Assembly (NCBI GenBank): GCA_029880385.1
Contig: JAOUOM010000089.1
Coordinates: 1 to 7,291 of the forward strand
DNA length: 7,291 bases
From: Cyclobacteriaceae bacterium
GTDB lineage: Bacteria > Bacteroidota > Bacteroidia > Cytophagales > Cyclobacteriaceae
Direction of reading: 5' to 3'
A model generated the notes under the pieces. It ran no database searches. It was not told the DNA's origin and worked only from the letters and a program-made list of their open reading frames with translations. Shown piece after piece: positions 6,503 through 7,291 of this stretch; position 1 is the stretch's first letter; each line of letters starts with the position of its first letter. The translations under genes and the position numbers were made by a program.

Positions 6503-7225
6503 ATGAAAGACAGCAGCCCTATGAGAAAATCATTCATACTTACTTTTTTCATCCTTTTTGGAACAGCACTGTTTGCACAAGACAACATAGGTAGTGGCCC
6601 CGGAATCGGGTGGATTGGGTATTTTCAGGGAGGGTTGGTATATCGTTTGCCCAATAACTTCGGAAAAGAAGTAAACCTGGTCCTAAACGAATTTGAAACC
6701 TACCCACAACAGGGTTTTGCATTTGGTGGCGGAGGTATGGCTGTTTTTAATGGCAAATGGCTGGCTGGTGGTGAGGGTTTTCTGTTGTTTTATCCATCGG
6801 TGGCAGGCAATACCACCTTGGTCCGGGTCAAAGGAGGAGGTGGGGCTGTACATGTGGGGTACCGGGCATTTCGAAAACACAACTGGATGGCATTCCCGAC
6901 AATCGGGGCCGGGACGTTTGGCTATACGGTTTCTATTCAAAATGAAGGATTTTTAGTGAATCAGGGAAATTTATTTATTCCCCCGGGGACAACCGAGGTA
7001 TTGGACGCAGGGGTAATGTATGTAGACATCAGTTTTAAATTTTTGAAAGTACTGTTGCCGTCACAAACAGGCAGCCCGTTTACCGGGTTGAGTGTGGGGT
7101 ATCAGCAGTCATTGGCTGCCAGGCCATGGGAGACATCAGCCGGGTTTGACCTGGATAGTTTTTCCTTGCCGGAGTTGTCCAATTTTTATGTAAAACTTAC
7201 CCTTGGGATTGGGAAAGGATATTGA
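6503..7225 (+). CDS. Predicted outer-membrane beta-barrel protein, unknown function, upstream of dctQ
   Basis: I do not recognise the family. The product is 240 residues from ATG 6503. A second in-frame ATG at 6521 gives MRKSFILTFF, a more typical signal-peptide start; the mature protein is the same either way. The signal peptide ends at ALFA before Gln26. The mature part has no hydrophobic helix. It is rich in Gly, Tyr, Phe and alternating polar/apolar stretches such as AVHVGYRAF, GYTVSIQ, MYVDISFKFL, LSVGYQQSL and FYVKLTLGIG, and it ends in an aromatic residue (Tyr), all typical of a small outer-membrane barrel of perhaps eight strands. Glycine runs (GGGG at ~75 and ~112) sit in likely turns. 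Its stop is only four bases before a TRAP dctQ-like start, so the two are almost surely one operon. A role as outer-membrane channel or accessory protein for the TRAP substrate is an inference. It could instead be a structural barrel with no transport role. Confidence 0.75.
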   Translation: MKDSSPMRKSFILTFFILFGTALFAQDNIGSGPGIGWIGYFQGGLVYRLPNNFGKEVNLVLNEFETYPQQGFAFGGGGMAVFNGKWLAGGEGFLLFYPSVAGNTTLVRVKGGGGAVHVGYRAFRKHNWMAFPTIGAGTFGYTVSIQNEGFLVNQGNLFIPPGTTEVLDAGVMYVDISFKFLKVLLPSQTGSPFTGLSVGYQQSLAARPWETSAGFDLDSFSLPELSNFYVKLTLGIGKGY

Positions 7226-7229
7226 AGGT

Positions 7230-7291
7230 ATGCAGGTGATAGACAAAATCAATGAATGGGTTGGAAGAGCGGTTTCGTGGCTTTCGCTGGT
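7230..7291 (+). CDS. dctQ: TRAP transporter small permease subunit (DctQ-like), N-terminal fragment
   Basis: An ATG at 7230 opens a frame that stays open to the right edge (20 full codons), reading MQVIDKINEWVGRAVSWLSL. The pattern of a short amphipathic head (IDKINEWVG) running into a first membrane helix (RAVSWLSL) is the standard start of DctQ/TRAP small permease subunits, which form a membrane helper of the large sodium-coupled DctM permease. An AAAGGA at 7214-7219 lies ten bases before the ATG and could act as a ribosome binding site, though translational coupling to the barrel gene four bases upstream is likelier. Only the first part is visible, so this rests on a short match plus the presence of a TRAP binding protein in the same window. 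dctM would be expected next. Confidence 0.72.
   Translation, partial: MQVIDKINEWVGRAVSWLSL

Overview
The window looks like chromosome of a Bacteroidota bacterium, perhaps of the Cytophagia/Saprospiria type. The evidence is indirect: the gene families seen (group III truncated haemoglobin, exported tricorn-like S41 protease, lipoprotein TRAP binding protein), little Shine-Dalgarno sequence before most starts, a TAnnTTTG promoter-type element before rlmN, and roughly balanced base composition. No rRNA, tRNA, CRISPR array, insertion sequence or phage gene was seen.

Layout from left to right: the last 52 codons of ndk (nucleoside diphosphate kinase), closed by a strong rho-independent terminator; a short intergenic region; a group III truncated haemoglobin; a TRAP-family periplasmic substrate-binding lipoprotein; a very large exported tricorn-like protease with two propeller-type regions, a PDZ domain and a recognisable Ser-His-Ser-Glu active site; then, facing the other way, rlmN (radical-SAM 23S rRNA/tRNA adenine C2 methyltransferase). 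After a 326-base divergent intergenic region comes a signal-peptide-bearing predicted outer-membrane beta-barrel protein. Four bases past its stop a new gene begins whose first 20 codons match the start of a TRAP small permease subunit (DctQ). It runs off the right edge.

The main point is that the two ends of the window belong to one kind of system. The TRAP binding protein is at 794-1906, while the TRAP membrane subunits seem to start at 7230, about 5.3 kb away, separated by a protease and an inverted housekeeping gene. The unrecognised beta-barrel protein is tightly packed against dctQ. The simplest working picture is a TRAP uptake locus with its own outer-membrane component, a lipid-anchored binding protein and a permease. 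The substrate is probably a 2-oxo acid or similar carboxylate, judged from TakP-like residues. Whether the globin and the protease belong to it functionally is unproven. rlmN and ndk are ordinary housekeeping genes.
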